Source: an uncultured Bacilli bacterium (GTDB taxonomy: Bacteria; Bacillota_I; Bacilli_A; RF39; UBA660). From it: 24,158 nt of DNA. A program made the position numbers and the translations under genes. Positions 22,844-24,158 of this stretch are shown here, piece by piece (the first letter of the stretch is position 1; the number at the start of each line of letters is the position of its first letter). Location: assembly GCA_944363895.1 (NCBI GenBank), contig CALVVP010000022.1, forward strand, positions 1-24,158. Reading direction: 5' to 3'. The notes under the pieces are model-generated. The model saw only the letters and a list, made by a program, of their open reading frames with translations, was not told the DNA's origin and ran no database searches.

Positions 22844-23761
22844 ATGAATTATTACGATGAAATAAAAAATGAAATTATAAATAATGAGATAACTAAGAGA
22901 GTAAAGGATTATAGTAAAAATAGAAGTGATTTGAATACTTATTATAATGTCGGCAAATTATTATTTGAAGCAGGTAAACATTATGGTGAGGGAATAATCA
23001 AAGAATATTCTAAAAAGTTAACCGAAGAATTTGGCAAGGGTTATACGGAGTCTAATTTAAGATATTTTAGACAATATTATCATTTTTTGAATCGTCACAC
23101 ACTGTGTGATAAATTAACTTGGTCACATTATAGAACATTATTAGCTGTTACAGATGAAATGGTTGATTACTATGTTAAAATATGTATTGATAATAATCTT
23201 TCAGTTAGAGAATTAAGAACTAGAATTAAAAATAAAGAATATGAAAGGTTAGATGAAAATACTAAATTAAAATTAGCTAATAAAGAAGAATCTAAAGTAG
23301 AAGACTTCATTAAAAATCCAATTATGATAAATAATAAAAATAATTATGAAATAATATCTGAAAAAGCATTGCAAATGCTTATATTAGAAGATATACCGTC
23401 ATTTTTAGATGAACTAGGTGTCGGATTCACATTTATTAGAAATGAATATAGAATAAAAATAGGTGATACATATAATTATATTGATTTACTTTTGTATAAT
23501 ATTGAGTTTAACTGTTATGTCGTTGTGGAGTTAAAAATAACCTCATTAAAAAAAGAAGATATTGGCCAAATAGAAATATATATGAACTATATTGATAATC
23601 ATTTAAAAAATATTAATCAAGACAAAACAATCGGAATAATTATTTGTAAGAAAAATAATAAATTTATTATGGAGTATTGTAGCGATAAAAGAATCTTAGC
23701 TAAAGAATATAAAATAGTAAAAAATTCGACTTTATCGAATGAATTGACATATTCACATTGA
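22844..23761 (+). CDS. DUF1016/YhcG-family PD-(D/E)XK nuclease, copy 2
   Basis: This is a 305-residue paralogue of copy 1. The first 40 residues differ at one position and the last 183 at seven, but the central part (about 67-124) is nearly unrelated: ESNLRYFRQYYHFLNRHTLC, then DKLTWSHYRTLLAVTDEM. It keeps the candidate catalytic D in YNYID and E-x-K in VVELKI. I start it at 22844, which aligns with copy 1 and leaves GAAAGGA at proper spacing; an ATG at 22838 directly touches that site. The palindrome encoding HTLC (23095-23109) precedes LTWSHY. The last residues, TLSNELTYSH, again repeat that pattern. Of about 13 nucleotide differences in the last 560 bases, three fall in the 3' hairpin. Confidence 0.88.
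   Translation: MNYYDEIKNEIINNEITKRVKDYSKNRSDLNTYYNVGKLLFEAGKHYGEGIIKEYSKKLTEEFGKGYTESNLRYFRQYYHFLNRHTLCDKLTWSHYRTLLAVTDEMVDYYVKICIDNNLSVRELRTRIKNKEYERLDENTKLKLANKEESKVEDFIKNPIMINNKNNYEIISEKALQMLILEDIPSFLDELGVGFTFIRNEYRIKIGDTYNYIDLLLYNIEFNCYVVVELKITSLKKEDIGQIEIYMNYIDNHLKNINQDKTIGIIICKKNNKFIMEYCSDKRILAKEYKIVKNSTLSNELTYSH
23095..23109. repeat. Central palindrome of nuclease copy 2
   Basis: TCACACA-C-TGTGTGA: 7-base arms, 1-base centre, extendable by a G-U pair in RNA. Same codon register as in copies 1 and 3. Confidence 0.88.
23724..23740. repeat. 3' hairpin of nuclease copy 2
   Basis: ATTCGA-CTTTA-TCGAAT, 6-base arms and the same CTTTA loop as copy 1. Two paired positions differ from copy 1 and both keep or add pairing. 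Confidence 0.75.
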
Positions 23762-23802
23762 TGATAATTTTATTACTAGTTATGTTGTAGAAAGGAATGT
23801 TT
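23762..23802 (+). repeat. Conserved 41-bp spacer between nuclease copies (second)
   Basis: Near-identical to 22803-22843; carries the GAAAGGA ribosome site for copy 3. Confidence 0.9.
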
Positions 23803-24158
23803 ATGAATTATTATAATGAAATAAAAGAATATATTATAAATAATGAAATAACCAAGAAAGTAAAAGATTATAGTAAAAATAGAAGTGATTTAAACACTTA
23901 TTATAATGTTGGTAAATTGCTTGCAGAAGCAGGTAAACATTATGGTGAAGTGATAGTAAAAGAGTATGCAAATAAACTTAAGGAGGATGTTGGAAAACAA
24001 TATACAGAAAGAACATTACGAAGATTTAGACAATTTTATAATTTATGTATCGAAGCAAAATGGTCGACACTGTCGACCAAATTAAGTTGGAGCCATTATT
24101 CTGAACTTTTAATGATAAATGATATAGGTAAAATCAATTATTATATTGAATTAGTAGA
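23803..24158 (+). CDS. DUF1016/YhcG-family nuclease, copy 3 (3' part outside the window)
   Basis: The first 118 residues are present and the frame is open to the window edge, so the nuclease domain is not seen. The start MNYYNEIKEYIINNEITKKV and the SKNRSDLNTYYNVGKLL core match copies 1 and 2, with more substitutions than between those two. The central segment is again different (ERTLRRFRQFYNLCIEAKWS). It contains TLSTKLSWSHYSELL, the most typical DUF1016 form of this motif, encoded by the longest of the three palindromes (24061-24079). The array may continue beyond the window. Confidence 0.85.
   Translation, partial: MNYYNEIKEYIINNEITKKVKDYSKNRSDLNTYYNVGKLLAEAGKHYGEVIVKEYANKLKEDVGKQYTERTLRRFRQFYNLCIEAKWSTLSTKLSWSHYSELLMINDIGKINYYIELV
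24061..24079. repeat. Central palindrome of nuclease copy 3
   Basis: TGGTCGACA-C-TGTCGACCA: 9-base arms, 1-base centre, the longest of the three. Encodes WSTLST in the same codon register as the others. Confidence 0.92.

Noticed and set aside
21879..24158. CRISPR array in the tandem repeat region
   Set aside because: The repeats are whole genes of about 960 bp, not short repeats with unique spacers.

Overview
The window is very AT-rich (roughly 28% GC by eye), densely coding and mostly on the + strand. TAA, TAG and TGA all end genes and tryptophan is TGG, so the standard bacterial code applies. The content suggests a spore-forming Bacillota, probably of the Bacilli lineage: an SspI-type small acid-soluble spore protein, a YjcZ-type mini-protein, two promoters resembling mother-cell (sigma-K/E) promoters, ComEA/ComEC, ClpC and a Gram-positive PrsA lipoprotein. 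An uncultured gut organism is a reasonable guess, but nothing here fixes the genus.

Layout. (1) 1-1780: an ISNCY/IS1202-like insertion sequence with repeated TGTCA-containing ends and a hairpin hiding the transposase ribosome site, lying just past the stop of sspI. (2) 2095-4557: lemA and a DUF2207 membrane protein. (3) 4580-4846 (-): a Met/Pro-rich small protein with a sigma-K-like promoter, divergent from trmB (4918-5565). (4) 5624-7586: a four-gene operon of lipoprotein, acidic low-complexity protein, small membrane protein and YtxH protein. (5) 7642-8883: a secreted coiled-coil M23 peptidase. (6) 8993-9586: a decayed formylglycine-enzyme-like (C-type-lectin fold) head with one in-frame TAG. 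Its last ~150 bp are about 55% GC and made almost only of NNC/NNT codons, which resembles the variable region of a diversity-generating retroelement. (7) 9609-10595 (-): PrsA foldase. (8) 10738-10953: two tiny sporulation-type membrane proteins. (9) 11111-12826: a large prepilin-like surface protein. (10) 12975-16796: a shortened division/cell-wall cluster, mraZ-rsmH-ftsL-pbp, with three 10-bp-spaced MraZ operator repeats. (11) 16873-19167: clpC. (12) 19244-21866: comEA-comEC. (13) 21879 to the window end: three tandem DUF1016/YhcG PD-(D/E)XK nuclease paralogues, the third cut off by the window edge.

The most unusual part is the nuclease array. It follows comEC by 12 bp on the same strand. 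The copies are near-identical at their ends but differ in a central segment. Each carries a perfect palindrome at the same codon register there; the arm sequences differ between copies but stay self-complementary, around a constant ACA-S-TGT core. In the two complete copies a second, shorter hairpin lies just before the stop codon, where two differences between otherwise near-identical copies are compensatory. Both hairpin sites encode the same peptide pattern (T-[LV]-[SC]-x-x-L-x-x-[SG]-H). This is an inverted-repeat system inside coding sequence, possibly the nuclease's own recognition site or a recombination site for exchanging specificity segments, beside DNA-uptake genes.
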